The notes: generated from the sequence alone by a model not told the origin. Positions 45,850 through 57,479 are shown, numbered from the stretch's first letter. The stretch: 64,000 nucleotides of DNA from Cristatella mucedo (GCA_009760855.2 WPIO01000143.1:533001-597000); one strand, 5' to 3'. Numbers and translations: made by a program.

Positions 45850-45985
45850 AGCTGCTGCTGGAGCTGCTCACCTGCACTCACCTCACCTGCTGCTGGAGCT
45901 GCTCACCTGCACTCTTGCTGCTGGAGCTGCTCACCTGCACTCACCTGCTGCTGGAGCTGCTCACCTGCACTGCTGACCTGCTCGA
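45850..45985 (+). repeat. GCTGGAGCTGCTCACCTGCACT minisatellite
   Basis: Four units of about 28-32 bp with variable spacers. Confidence 0.9.
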
Positions 45986-45999
45986 CCTCTGCAAACGTA

Positions 46000-46105
46000 G
46001 CTGAGCGGCTTCTCCATATGTATTAGCTCGGCTTCTCCAAACGTATTTGCCCGACTTCTCTAAACGTATTTGCTCGACTTCTCCAAACGTAGCTGCTCGG
46101 CTGAG
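46000..46105 (+). repeat. CTTCTCCAAACGTA tandem repeat, about 25-bp unit
   Basis: Four copies of CGGCTTCTCCAAACGTATTTGC-like units between 46005 and 46100. Confidence 0.85.
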
Positions 46106-46485
46106 TAAGCCCTGAAGAAGCGCCACACGAAGAATGTGCAGCGGAGCGATTTGAGCTGCGCTTGTCCTTCGAAAGATCTGCTGCTTCTGCTTTGGCGATT
46201 TCGAGGGTTACCCAAGGAGCAACTGAGAGTAACCCAATCTCGAATTGACAAGCGAGCACATTTTCTTTAACGCCTACAGCTAAAGCATGGCTGTAGGCGT
46301 TGTGGCTGGTGGTCTGTCTATATTAAGCAAAGCATTCGAAATCAAGGTAGCGTTGAATTGGGCTCAGCTTTCATGGCCGCATTTTATGAGTATGCTATTA
46401 TGGCTTCACCGAATTGATACATAGGTGAGATATAGGGGCACGAACCAGGGCAAATCGATGGTGAGTACTGAGACCCCGGGGTCTT
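46106..46485. other. Unassigned
   Basis: GCCTACAGC/GCTGTAGGC form a small inverted repeat at about 46270-46300; nothing else. Confidence 0.35.
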
Positions 46486-46489
46486 TACT

Positions 46490-47880
46490 AAGCGAGTCGG
46501 CAATGCTTCGCGTGTGAAACGACCAACATATGGACGCAGACTTAGGTAAAGTATATTTACTTGTTTTGCTTGATCTTTTGGCAGCTTTTGATACTATCGA
46601 TCACCAAGTCCTTGAACGGCCCTCGTCTCACCTGGACATCACTGGGACTGCATTCCAATGATTCAGGTCCTACCTCAGTGGAACCAGATCATCCGAGGTA
46701 CCTCTAACATGTGGAGTACCTCAGGGTCCCATGTTTGGTCCTGTTCTTTTCACGGTTTATTCTCTCCTTCTTGCCGGTGTGATTGCCATGCACAATCTAG
46801 GCTTTCACTTCTATGCGGATGACACTCGGTTGTACGCTTGCTTTGATTCCTCCCAGCCTTCGAGCACCTCAAATTCTCTCAACTCACTTGCTGCATGTAT
46901 TGATGACATCTGCACATGGATGGCAGCACGGTTTTCTAAATCAAATGATGATACAACAAACTTACTAGTTATTGGCAAACCAAGTGTGAATCAGAAATTG
47001 GAAAGGCTAACGCTCAAAATCGGCCCTACCAGCATATATCCTGTTGAATCTGCACGAAATCTAGGTGTTGTGTTCCAAAGTGACCTTTCATTAGACGACC
47101 ACATCAGTTCCACAATCAAGTCTGCCAACTTTCAGCTTCATAACATTGCTACAATTTAGGCTTGTTTAGGCAGGGATACTATAGCTGGTCCTTGCATTCG
47201 TGACATCCCGTCTTGACTTATGCAACTCACTGCTTGCTTGCCTGCCGGCCTGTGCACTCAGGCGCTTACAGCTGGTGCAAAACTGTGCTGCTAGGCTTGT
47301 CTGTCGTGAGCGTGGCAGTTGCCACATCACACCACTTCTCGCGGACCTGCACTAGCTCCCAGTCAAGCAAATCATCGACTTCAAGGCCCTGTCACTCCCT
47401 TTTAGGTCCTTTCAGTCTTTGGCTCCAGCCTACCTATCACATCTACTCCCACCCACCAGGCTGAGCATCAAACCACCCGGTTTTCGGAATCCAACTGTTT
47501 ACATATTCCTCGTACAAATCTCAAACCTTTTGGAGACCGTGCCTTTAGTTCGTTTACTCCCAAAGACATGAACTCACTTCAACTTGCGTTACGACATAAA
47601 CCCGACTTAACCACATTTAAAAAGAAACTAAACCGCATCTATTTATCACAGCATTTAGTGATTCGTCCTTTATGTGCTTATGCATGCTGACATTTGCATT
47701 TTGCCACTAACCATGTTAGCTGACCCTTTGCAAGTCACCCCTAAGCATATCATACTTGTCGTCATTGAGCATGCTACCACTAGCCATTCTGTCGTGCTTC
47801 CGTTACAGTAAATGTAAAGTGCCTAGAAAGAGATTGGAGGGTGTTATATCGGGTGTATTATTATTATTAGTATTATTATT
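46490..47880 (+). mobile_element. LINE-A copy with partial open RT frame
   Basis: Decayed start, then a 142-codon frame (46731-47159) covering FGPVLFTVYSLLLAGVIAMH, GFHFYADDTRLYACFDSSQP and ICTWMAARFSKSNDDTTNLL. Frameshifted C-terminal part, 3' UTR, tail and (ATT)n at 47865-47880. Confidence 0.9.
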
Positions 47881-48464
47881 AAGCACTGCCGATCATTTTC
47901 AGATGCCTTCATGAAAGCTCTCGTCGTAGCTCTGTTGTCTTCGGATGCCTCGAAACAACGACGAGTGTCGCTTCAATGCATCTCCAGACCCCTCGGCTTC
48001 TCGAACACAGACGTTGTCAGCGCTTCGCATGCCTGAGACAGGCGCCTATGCTTCCAGTTCATTCTCCGTGGATAGCTGGAAAGAGCACAAACTGCAGCGA
48101 GATTAGTAGACATAGCATAAGGAGGACCAGATGTCACTCCATTGGTTGCCCTGTCGATTAGGACGACTGCGGCTTGTCAGGTTCATGATTTGAATCAGTT
48201 CAGCCGTCAAATCTTGCCTGCCTCGCTATAATGTTCGACACTCAGTGAAGTACGATAGACGACGTCAAGCCTCCCTTGGGGGAATGCTGCTCACTGGAAG
48301 ACAGACTGTAAAAGCTGAAAAGTGAAAAGTTAACTTTCTGGGAAGCAGAAGTTCAATGCATTACGACCCGCCGATTCAGCAACCGTAGCGTCAACGCAGT
48401 GGCACAAAGTTGGTCGTCGTGAACAGGCGCCCAAAGATCGAGGAATCACACACAATAGGTTGCA
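47881..48464. other. Unassigned
   Basis: No gene or recognised repeat. Confidence 0.35.
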
Positions 48465-48880
48465 AGTAATTGTAATAATTAATAAGACATTTGAAAAGTG
48501 CCATCAGAAAACTGGATTCCTGTCTAGGTACTTGGCACGTGCTGCAAAGGAAGCATGTCGACGTGTTTTGTGATAACATGCACAGTGTCAGCATGCATAA
48601 GCACACCCAGTGGTTCGTGCTGGTAGTACGATGCCTAGCCTGATTTTGGAAGTTGTTCCGATAGGTTGGTTGAAGCAAGTGACTGAAGAAGCCTAAAAGT
48701 GAGATTCACAACCTTAAAGTCAATACGCTGAGATGCGATGCGGGCAGCGCCGGGGGGGGGAGCAGGTCGATGAGAAAGGGTGCTGCATTGTGGCATCTGC
48801 TACGGACGGTTCAACGGACGAGCCTTGCTGCAGCTGTGACTAAGGCGTGTGCAGCACAGCATTGGTCTCCTGCGCCGCTC
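48465..48880 (-). mobile_element. LINE-A, degenerate 3' part
   Basis: AAGTGCCATCAGAAAACTGG, GTCTAGGTACTTGGCACGTG, CGATGCCTAGCCTGATTTTG and AAAAGTGAGATTCACAACCT follow the LINE-A minus-strand order, with a G9 run near 48752. Confidence 0.65.
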
Positions 48881-49364
48881 TTAATCTCTCCCAGACTAGC
48901 TGCATTACGTTCAGTCCTGCTGCAGTCATTAACTCAATAAAGTACCGCTGTCGAAGCAGTCGCAGTACCGAGGCAGCAGTTAGCCATGAAGTTTATGCTA
49001 GATATTTCCAACTTGGGCTTCAGATGTCAACATGAGAGCGGGAAATCCATGCTTTCAAAAATGCTCTCATGCTCCATGTTCTTCAGACTAGTACGTCTAA
49101 ATGAACCGAGGCCCAGACTCCTGGCTCGCGAAATCCGAGATATAGCACCTAGTACAGTGTTCGTTCGCAAATGCTAAGCGCATGCTGTTCTTCAATCGCT
49201 GGTCAAGCAAAGTTTGACAATTCACAGACGTCCAAGCAGGGAGTTTTCCGAATCCCTCGGCTCGGCATGAAGCTCTTTTTCAGTGTGCAAAGAATCGACG
49301 TTCCTGTCGGCACGCAACTCAATAGAGTCAATAAAGAAATTGATGTTTTGAGGGCCCTAGCTCA
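48881..49364. other. Unassigned
   Basis: May include older LINE-B sequence (TTCAATAGAGTCAATAAAGA) but is not clearly recognisable. Confidence 0.35.
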
Positions 49365-49775
49365 GGCCTGGAGGATTACATATTGCTGCACCAGCTTCAG
49401 CCTCCTCGCGCCCTTAGGTCCTGTATGGACAATCAATTAGCCGCTCCATTCATACACTTAAAGACCGTCGGCGACAGAAGCTTGAGCTCTGCAGGTCCTA
49501 GGCTGTGGAACTCGCTTCCACAATTCTTACGCAACGACAACCACTCTCCTGCTCCCGACTATTGCACATCCTTTCCAGTGGTCCTGAGCTGCTACTCACT
49601 AACTCATCAGCTTTCCTGACTCTGCTATGCTTCCCACTTTCTCTTCGTTGCGTAAGATGAAGTCTGTTGGCTGCCTAATGCGTACCGAAAGCCGCCTACA
49701 CTGTGAGTGCGCTACACAAAACTCTCCTGCGTAACACTCACACGGTTTTCGTGGAATTATAGAAGGAGATACGAC
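49365..49775 (+). mobile_element. LINE-B C-terminus and 3' UTR
   Basis: Encodes LHQLQPPRALRSCMDNQLAA, FIHLKTVGDRSLSSAGPRLW and NSLPQFLRND, then the repeated 3' UTR (GCGTAAGATGAAGTCTGTTG, CCGAAAGCCGCCTACACTGT, TGCGTAACACTCACACGG). Confidence 0.85.
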
Positions 49776-50349
49776 AACAAAAAACAACAACAATAACAGC
49801 CTTGAACCTTCCTTTCGGCGCTTGAGTTGGGCAGAGGCGTGGCAAGGGGTGAGTAGGGGGACAGATGACCCGGGGCGCCAAGGCCACGGGGGCGCCAAAA
49901 GCAAAATGAATTTCGCATATTTTTTACGTTTTAATGTGAGAGTACCAATTTTGTTACAGACAGACCAAGCTGTTGCTAGACGCTGTGGCAGCAAACGCAC
50001 GACGACACGGAAACACCGAAGGGGCCATAACCACCGTGTATGCGGCTTGTGCTCGCAGCTGGAACCAGCACACGGCCGTTCAGCCCATCCGTCCGCGTCG
50101 CCATCCTGCCCTACCCGTCGGCGTCGCCATCCTGCCCTCCCCGTCCGCGTCGCCGTCCTGCCTGCCACGGGAGGACTGCATCGCGGCGAGCCCGCCCTGC
50201 TACGCCGCGTCGAGGGTGAGCCAACGTGCCGTGGCTAAACACCGAAACGCTATTAGACCGCACAAGCTAGGCTTAACTAACTAGCTGCGCTAGTCTGGCC
50301 ACTTATCAGGTATTCTAAGGAGGAGACTGTCTAGTAATGAGACTGGAAT

Positions 50350-51430
50350 TTTTGTAAACTACTGGGATAGCCACAGCTTAAACCTGGCAGGAGTTCATGC
50401 TGCAAGTCAAGATTCCGTTGTCATTGCCTTCTGTGGAAAAATAGAGAGCACCTACGTATTATTTGCAAGATCAACTATGTTGTATATATGTATATATCTC
50501 CGTCTGTAACTCCACAAATTCATAAAGACCATGTGGGTGTTAAGCAGGAGAGTTTTGTATAGCGCAGTCACAGCCTAAGCGGCTTTCGGTACGCATTCGG
50601 TGGTCAACAGACTTCGTCTCACGCAACAAAGAGAAAGTAGGAAGCATAGCAGAGTCAGGAGAGCAGTTGAGGTAGTAAGCAGCATGGAAGCAGCAGCTCA
50701 GGACGGCTGGAAAGGATGAGCCACAGTTGGCAGCAGTAGAGTAGTTGTAAAAACTGCAGGATCCAAAGATGAACATCCGAGAGAGCTCCTGTGAATTCCA
50801 ATCTCTCGAGGTTGAGTTGTCAAGACTTCGAGAAGACCTTGCAAGAATCATTACTAAATGCCAAAAGATGTGAATTGTGGGGAGTTTCAGTTGAACGAAG
50901 AAGCCGCCGAAGGAAGATGCGTGGTGAACTCTCTCAGGATATTGGTCTCACGGCAGAGGAGGAGATTTCAAGAATAAGTAAGGACAACATGAGGCTATCT
51001 CCGATAAGAGATTTCAACTAGGTTATCCCGGTCACAGCTTTTGAAGTTAAATTTGGTTTTTGTTGGAAGTTATGAAGCTTTCGAAGACACTTGACCAAAC
51101 CAAACTCCACCAGCAATGTCTAGACCGTGGAGGCTTCCTTTGTTCAGACATTGATGGAACAGGGCTTTACAACGAAATATGTGGCTGTAAAATGCTTATT
51201 GCCACACGGCACGACTTGGCACTAAAGACACCTCCGGAAATCATGTCTTTCATTGTTCGTTATGGAGATGATGTATTTCCTAGTTTGAGGGTTGCCTTGC
51301 AAGTTATTCTCGTCATAGCTGCATCAATTGTCAGTTGTAAGCGTTCTTTTAGCAAGCTGAAGATAATCCTGTTTTATCTCAGAGCATTAATGCGGCAATA
51401 CTGACTCTCCTTCTTGGCCTTGCTAAGCAT
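50350..51430 (+). pseudogene. hAT (TTF/ZMYM-type) transposase remnants
   Basis: Three coding pieces in family order: an RNase-H-fold HSLNLAGVHA segment; a 76-codon frame at 50791-51021 with an ERRSRRRKMRGELSQDIGLT and AEEEIS block; and a 114-codon frame at 51060-51404 ending in the SCKRSFSKLKI dimerisation motif with FPSLRVALQVILVIA just before it. The N-terminal zinc-finger part and much of the catalytic core are missing, so the gene is dead. Confidence 0.75.
50490..50785 (-). mobile_element. LINE-B 3' fragment nested in the hAT element
   Basis: Starts at the family 3' end CTCCGTCTGTAACTCCACAA and passes the GTTAAGCAGGAGAGTTTTGT, GCGGCTTTCGGTACGCATTC and GAAGCATAGCAGAGTCAGGA blocks. Confidence 0.8.
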
Positions 51431-52065
51431 ATAATAATAATAGTAATAATAATGCACTTGAGAAAGCGCCCTCAGATAACTCAATCTCTCTCTAGGTGCT
51501 TTACATTTGCTGGAAAGAGAAATGCAATTGAATGGTGAATGATATCATGCTTGACAAACAAACAACATGAATAACATGGTTAGGGGTGACATGCACAGGG
51601 TCAGCATGCAAATGCGGTTAGTGGCAGCATGCACAGTGTCAGCACCCATAAGCACATACAGGACGAATCACAGGGACCCACTAAATGCTGTCCTAAATAG
51701 GTGTGTTTTTAAGTTCTTTTGAAATAAGGTCAAATCAGGGGATGTTTTGACGCAAGTCGGGAGGGAGTTCCAGGCTTTGGGAGCATACGAACTAAACGCA
51801 CGGTCTCCAAAGGATTTGAGGTTTGTACGAGGTATTGGTAGACTGTTGGATTCCGAAAAGTGGGTGGTACGATGCTTGGCCTGATGGGGGAGTAGATCTG
51901 GGAGATAAGCTGGAGCCAAAGAATGAAGTGACCTAAAAGTGAGCGACAAAACCTAGAAGTCAATCCGTTGCTTGACTGGTAGCCAGTACAGGTCGGCGAG
52001 AAGTGGTGTGATGTGGCAACTGCGACGCTCACGACAGACAAGCCTAGCTGCGGAGTTTTGCATAT
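51427..52065 (-). mobile_element. LINE-A, 5'-truncated copy nested in the hAT element
   Basis: (AAT)n at 51431-51452, hairpin tail, 3' UTR, then a clean 93-codon C-terminal frame (51949 to 51668) and RLVCRERRSCHITPLLADLY further 5'. Truncated at about 52065. Confidence 0.9.
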
Positions 52066-52343
52066 AGAAAGAAGCACTGAAAATATTGACTTTCAAACTG
52101 CAATAGACCAGTTCGCCACGTTTAATGTCAAAAAAATTCACCTAAGTTAAAACTGAGATAGATACCTTGTACCTTTACTATAGTTAATAAAACATTCTCG
52201 ACTAAATGTGCCTGCTAGTGCGTGTGCTTTTTGCATTTCTTCTGCAGTGGAGCTATTTTGCAGCAATGTTTGACGGGGGGGGGGCGTCATTAGTAGCTTC
52301 GTCCCCGGGCGCCGAAAAGTCTCATTATGCCTCTAGAGCTGGG

Positions 52344-53200
52344 GGCGGGATTGCTCATCGGTGGTCAAGAAACGGCAGCAATTACTTACCGAAGTAATCC
52401 ACGGTGTCGCGCCCGATACCGCCAAGCTCTTACATTTTTGTCCCGGTTAGCTGTTTAAGAATAAGGCCACGCTTTCTCAAGGTCTTCTCCGTCGTCGTCT
52501 CCGCGGCCACCACCGCCCGTCCGATAGTTGCCGGACTCGTTTCTGGCAGCACGATGGATTTTGGCGGGCACTCAAGCCAGCGATCGACAAGAGGCAGCGT
52601 CAGGAGGAGGCTATACGGCAGTTAGAGGCAGCGTCAGGAGGAGAAATCTGGCGGAAGACGCCGAATACAGTGGCATAGGCTCAAATTGTGCGTTTTCGCG
52701 TGCGTAGCTCCGGCGCCGGAGTTTGCACTGGACTGCTGGGCTGATTGCTTCCCGCCTCCGACGAAAGAGAGCGGGAGAAGCGGAATTTTCTTCTTCTAGC
52801 GAAACGTCTTCAGTTTATCTGCCTTCGAGTAAGGTAGAAGCGGAAGCCTGCTCAGGTTAGAAGTTGGGGCCCCGTGAAGCGACGATTTCGGGGTGGGGAG
52901 GGGGCATCGGGGCTTTCTACGGAGGCCCCACTGCACCTCCGAACTAACGTCGTTAGTCGCGCGCTTTGTTGATCGGAACCCAAGGAACCTCCACGTACGC
53001 GGGCAGCGCCCCAGCATTGACGCAGGTGACCCCGGGAAGGTATCACTCCGAGAGGGTGTTCATCTCGGCGAGAGCTTTCGAGGAGCGATACGTCCGAACG
53101 AGACGCTCATTGACATTGTTCGGCTGCGCACAAAGTCGATAAAATCCCCTATTAGTGAATTGCGCCTCGATCCAAGGTAGCGGTACGTAGTATCGCGTCC
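52344..53200. other. CpG-rich unassigned block
   Basis: Several frames are open but none is recognised. Confidence 0.4.
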
Positions 53201-53203
53201 GAG

Positions 53204-53271
53204 ACCTACTTATTTCGTAGGCGACCTACTTATTTCGCGCTATATATTCTGTAGGTGACCTACTTATTTCG
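53204..53271 (+). repeat. ACCTACTTATTTCG, three copies with GTAGG...CCTAC palindromes
   Basis: The 14-mer occurs at 53204, 53224 and 53258. Copies two and three are preceded by GTAGGCG and GTAGGTG, forming GTAGG-CGA-CCTAC (53217-53229) and GTAGGT-G-ACCTAC (53251-53263). Confidence 0.9.
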
Positions 53272-53288
53272 CGCGCGAGCTTCCGACA

Positions 53289-53352
53289 GCCAGTCGGGCG
53301 GCGCGCTTCAGCAGCGCCGACGAGCGCTGCTGAAGCGCGCCGACCGCCTGGC
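53289..53352. repeat. Near-perfect 29-bp-arm inverted repeat (hairpin)
   Basis: Left arm 53289-53317, right arm 53324-53352, loop CGACGA. The inner 19 bp (CGGCGCGCTTCAGCAGCGC) pair perfectly and 27 of 29 positions pair overall. GC-rich and very stable. It is not a known terminator or tRNA-like structure. Confidence 0.9.
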
Positions 53353-53403
53353 CATCCTGGGCGCGTTCGGCGGCGGCGCTACGCGTGTTAGAGCGGCAGA
53401 ACT

Positions 53404-53429
53404 AGCCAGGCTGCATTTGCAGCCTGGCT
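53404..53429. repeat. Perfect 11-bp hairpin
   Basis: AGCCAGGCTGC-ATTT-GCAGCCTGGCT. A further GCCGGCG-GAGGAG-CGCCGGC hairpin follows at 53554-53573. Confidence 0.9.
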
Positions 53430-53574
53430 CCTGTGTTGGCTTCCGGCGCGTGAAAAATGCCGCGGCGACAACTACCGTCGAGGCCCTGAACTGGTAAGCC
53501 ATGGCCAGGGAATTGTGGGTGCAGCGCCTGCGATGCACCCTGGGAATGATGGCGCCGGCGGAGGAGCGCCGGCT

Positions 53575-54253
53575 CGGCCGTGAAGAGCGCCAGCCTAAGC
53601 TAGCGAGTCTTCAGCTGTAGCGTAGATACGTCCGTTCGATAGCGACTGATAGCTACAGGCATCTAGCAGCAACAGCCGCCAATGCGCACTAACACCCCCC
53701 CCCCTTGACGGAGCAGCCGGGAACAGCCGGCGCCGAGCTGCTGATTGAGCAGCCGGATGTTGATGGAGCAGCCGGGAACGGCCGGTCGGCGAAGGACAGC
53801 CGAGACAGCGCGGCTTCTGCCAGCCTCAAAGGAAAGGTCTGCCTGCCTGGAGCGCAGCCGACCGATTACAGTGCGACTGCAGCTTTTGTGCCGCCGAGCT
53901 GTTGATCAACACCGAGGCGGTCCTGGCCATTTCGATTCAGTGACCGCGAGCCGCGATCTCGGCCGTGTCGGCTCGGTCGGGCGTCGATGAAGAGCTCCGG
54001 CTGTCCGCTGGCCGCCGCGCGGCGACACAAACGACCCGCTGCTTGCGGACCTGCTGACGCTTATAGTAACCACCTGCGCTCAGCAGTGACGACGCCGTTT
54101 GCGAAAAGCGATGTGCGGCCTTCGCGTCCAGATGGAACGCCTCGAATGCCTCGAACGCACCGCTCGCAGTGTCTCTAGTTTCGGGCAACGAGAGAACCGA
54201 GAATTGCCCCGATGACTCTTGAACCTCGTATCTTCGCTAGCAACTTGTAAGTG
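53575..54253. other. CpG-rich unassigned block
   Basis: GAGCAGCCGGGAAC(A/G)GCCGG occurs twice (about 53709 and 53766); a C9 run lies near 53696. No gene. Confidence 0.4.
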
Positions 54254-54256
54254 CCA

Positions 54257-54788
54257 ATAATAATAATAATAATAATGATGCACTTGATAAAGCGCCCTCA
54301 GAGAGCTTAATCTCTTTCTAGGCGCTTTACATTTGCTGCAAAGGGAAATGCAATTGAATAGTAAGTAAAATCATGCTTGAAAAACAAACAAAATGAATAA
54401 CTTGGTTAGGGGTGACATGCACTGGGTCAGCATGCAAATGTGGTTAGTGGCAGCATGAACAGTGTCAGCACGCATAAGCACATCGAGGACGAATCACAGG
54501 GACCCACTAAATGCTGTCCTAAATAGGTGTGTTTTTAAGTTCCTTTTAAATGTGGCCGGGTCAGGGGATGTTCTGACGCAGGTCGGGAGGGAGTTCCAGG
54601 CTGTGGGAGCATACGAACTAAATGCATGGTCTCCAAAGGATTTAAGGTTTGTACGAGGTATTTCTAGACTGTTGGATTCCGAAAAGCGGGTGGTACGATG
54701 CTTGGCCTGATGGGGGAGTATGTCGGAGAGATAGTCTGGAACCATAGAATGAAGGGACCTATAAGTGAGCGACAAAACATTGAAGTCA
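54257..54788 (-). mobile_element. LINE-A, 5'-truncated copy
   Basis: (AAT)n at 54257-54277, hairpin tail, 3' UTR and a clean C-terminal frame reading FNVLSLTYRSLHSMVPDYLS to FSGSL. Truncated near 54788. High similarity to the 4.3- and 59.6-kb copies. Confidence 0.9.
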
Positions 54789-55079
54789 AGGTGCCAAGGT
54801 GCCAAGCTGCGTCGGCCAGATTTCGATTGGCATTTATCATTCACGCCGTTCCGGAATCGTATCGGCTAGGAGCCGATATTATGTGATATCTACGGCCGAG
54901 GCCGCATGCAAAGCCGACGCCGCACAACAAGCAGTCAGCTGCGTTTCCTGAGTTGGCCAATACATTTGAACTGATTTGAGCTTTAGGCTATGGAGCCGTA
55001 GCAGTATGCTATGGCCACTGTTGAACGCCTGTAACGCCACGTTTCTGTAAAATAGACGTTTCTTCGCTATGGATATAGA
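54789..55079. other. Unassigned
   Basis: Nothing recognised. Confidence 0.35.
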
Positions 55080-56395
55080 TTTTTTATGTTATGACGATCG
55101 CCAGGTCCTTCTTGACGCTTCTCACCTCGCCTGGGCATCACTGGCACTGCTCTGTAATGGTTCAGGTTCTCTCTATGTGGGAGACTCCAGAATATTGTTG
55201 TGAATGGACAAAGATCATCCGCGGTACCTCTGAAATATAGGGTACCTCAGGGCTCCATGCTTGGTACTGTTCTTTACACTCTCCGTCTTGCCGATGTGAT
55301 TGCCAAGCACAATCGAGGTTTTCACTTCTATACGGACGGCACTCAGTTGTACCTTTGCTTTGATCCCTGCCAGCTATCGAGCACATAAAAAATTTTCAAC
55401 TCCGTTGCTGCCAGCATTGACGACATCCGCACATGGATGGAAAAATTTTTCTAAAATTGAATGATGATAAAACTATTTTACTTGTTATGGGAAAACCAAC
55501 TGTGATTCAGAAATTGAAAAGGCTAACGCTCAAAATTAGTTCTGCCAGCCAATGTCCAGTTGAATGAGGCCGAAATATAGATGTCATGTTACAAAGTGAC
55601 CTTTCGTTAGACGACCACATCAGCTGCTCAATCAAGTCTGCCTAATTTAAGCTACATAACATTGCTAAAATTCGGGCTTGTTTAGGCAGGGATACCACAT
55701 CTAAGTTAGTCTATGCTTTTGTGACATCCCGTCTTGACTTCTGTAACTCACTGTCGGCGGTCTACCGGCCTGTGCAATTAGGCGCTTGCAGCCGGTGCAA
55801 AACTGTACCGGTAGGCTTGTCTGTCGTGAGCGTCGCAGTTGCTGCATCACCATACTTCTCGCCGACCTGCACTGGCTCCCAGTCAAGCAACGCATCAACT
55901 TCAAGGTCAAGGTCACTCACTTTCAGGTCTCTTCATTCTCTCGCTTCAGCCTCCCTATCAGATCTACTGCCACACCAGGCCAAGCATCGTACTACCCGCT
56001 TTCCGGAATCTAGTCGTTTACCTATACCTCGTACGAGCCTCAAGTCCTTTGGAGACCGTACCCTTCGTTCGTATGCTGGCAAGCCTAGAACTCGATTTTG
56101 GCTTGCGTTGCGACATCCTCTCACTTAACCACATTTACAAAATAAACTAAAAGCGCATCTATTTATCGCAGCATTTAGTGGGTCCCGGTCAGTGTGTCCT
56201 TTACGTGCTTATGCCTGCTGACACTGCATGCTGCCACTAACCACACTTGCATGCTGAACCTGTGCCTGCTGCTTGATACCACTCACCATTCGATCGTGGT
56301 TCCTTTGCAGCAAATGCAAAGTGCCTATAAAGAGATTGAGTTCTCAAGGGGTGCAATAAAAAATGCATTATAATATAACATATTATAATAATTAT
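55080..56395 (+). mobile_element. LINE-A, degenerate but extended copy
   Basis: Decayed forms of the VNGQRSSAVPLKYRVPQGSM, FHFYTDGTQLYLCFDPCQLS and ATSRLDFCNSL blocks, the C-terminal domain and the 3' tail ending in AT-rich sequence at about 56395. YADD has become YTDG. Confidence 0.85.
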
Positions 56396-56419
56396 AATAA
56401 TAATTATTATTATCATTAA

Positions 56420-56525
56420 GGACTGCCGCCGCTTAGCTCCTTCACACCTGGCTGAACTGTTGCGCTAGTTTACGCCTCCTTGTGCCCTCCGGTTCTCTAA
56501 GGACAATCAATTGGCGCCAAATTGT
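56420..56525 (+). mobile_element. LINE-B fragment
   Basis: TGGCTGAACTGTTGCGCTAG, CCTCCTTGTGCCCTCCGGTT and AGGACAATCAATTGGCGCC match the LINE-B C-terminal coding region at 49.37 kb. Confidence 0.65.
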
Positions 56526-57174
56526 CTTTCGTAGGTAATTTCGCGGCTGCGAAAGAATACGGCGTCGACGACCACTGCTAAGATGGTCAAGCGCTGGCGG
56601 GCCAGCGCGAGGCGAACACTCCCATGCATAAGCTTTAGACCGCTTCTTCCGTTTGCGCCACAGTGACACCCCCAATTTATGAAGGAAATCTCGGCGGACG
56701 TTATTCTGAACTTGCTATAAAGTGAATAAATAAAGTGAACGCCTTGCCTCAGGCATCAGGAGAAGGCGGACAGAAATTCGTAGGGTTCTTCAAAATCTAT
56801 CGACAGAAAATTCTTCTAAAACAATATTTTTCAAATTAATTTCGGCAGCTGCGCACAATGCAAACCATTGCATAGTTCTTGAGCTGATGCACCGGAAATC
56901 AAATGAGAGCTCACAGATTCCGAAAGACTTCCGGTAGTATTCCGGAAGCCCGACGTTGCCCCCCCAGACCCAGCCAGCATATAGGACTATTGCCCTTCGC
57001 GAACTTTTGCGCTTACTTGCGTAAGTCTTCGATACACAATATATACCATAGATATCCCTTTCTTCCTCCGCGGTGTCGGAACTTCCTGGCATCACGTCAT
57101 CTTTTGGAAGGAGCAGCCGCTGAATGGAGCTTATACACTGGCGGTTTACATTTACTTTCGCTAGAAAAGTAGCT
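56526..57174. other. Unassigned
   Basis: No gene or clear repeat. Confidence 0.35.
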
Positions 57175-57345
57175 CTCTGTTGCTAACACCTTAACCATAT
57201 TATTCTTGTTGTTTATTGAGCATGCTACCACCAACCATTCGATCGTGCTCCCTTGGCAGCAAAAATGTCAAGTGCCTACAAAGAGATTGAGTTCTCTGAG
57301 GGTGCTATTTCAAATGCATGATTTTTATAATTATTGCTACATGCA
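57175..57345 (+). mobile_element. LINE-A 3'-UTR and tail fragment
   Basis: TAACACCTTAACCATATTAT, GAGCATGCTACCACCAACCA and GTGCCTACAAAGAGATTGAG up to the AT-rich end. Confidence 0.75.
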
Positions 57346-57479
57346 TGTTTAAATGGCGCTTCCATGCCCAGAGCTCTGCAAGAGTCCGCAGGAATTAACT
57401 GATTTCACCATGCTCAAGTCCTTAAGCCAGCGTTAGAGCGGTGAGTAGTGCACGATCTTGGACCTCGATCGAACTGGAT

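Larger units (their letters stand above)
49832..52335 (+). mobile_element. hAT transposon with 8-bp target duplication and two nested LINEs
   Basis: Left end CAGAGGCGTGGCAAGGGG at 49832 and right end, reverse-complemented, TAGAGGCATAATGAGAC at 52335 share the hAT-type AGAGGC terminus; both ends have GGCGCC and C/G-run subterminal sequence. Flanking octamers are GAGTTGGG (49824-49831) and GAGCTGGG (52336-52343), 7 of 8 matching. Inside, the + strand encodes hAT/ZMYM-type fragments: WDSHSLNLAGVHAASQDSVV (about 50365-50425), KRCELWGVSVERRSRRRK (about 50855-50920) and CKRSFSKLKIILFYLRAL (51335-51390, the dimerisation region). A LINE-B (about 50490-50785) and a LINE-A (51427-52065) interrupt it. 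Confidence 0.8.

Noticed and set aside
52375-52400. U1 snRNA-like ACTTACC sequence
   Set aside because: The match is limited to a few bases and the following sequence does not resemble U1.
53255-53497. 80-codon frame over the hairpin cluster, including an ALLKRADRLAIL helix-like stretch
   Set aside because: Much of the apparent peptide is produced by the inverted repeat itself, and no family is recognised. Non-coding structure is the better reading.
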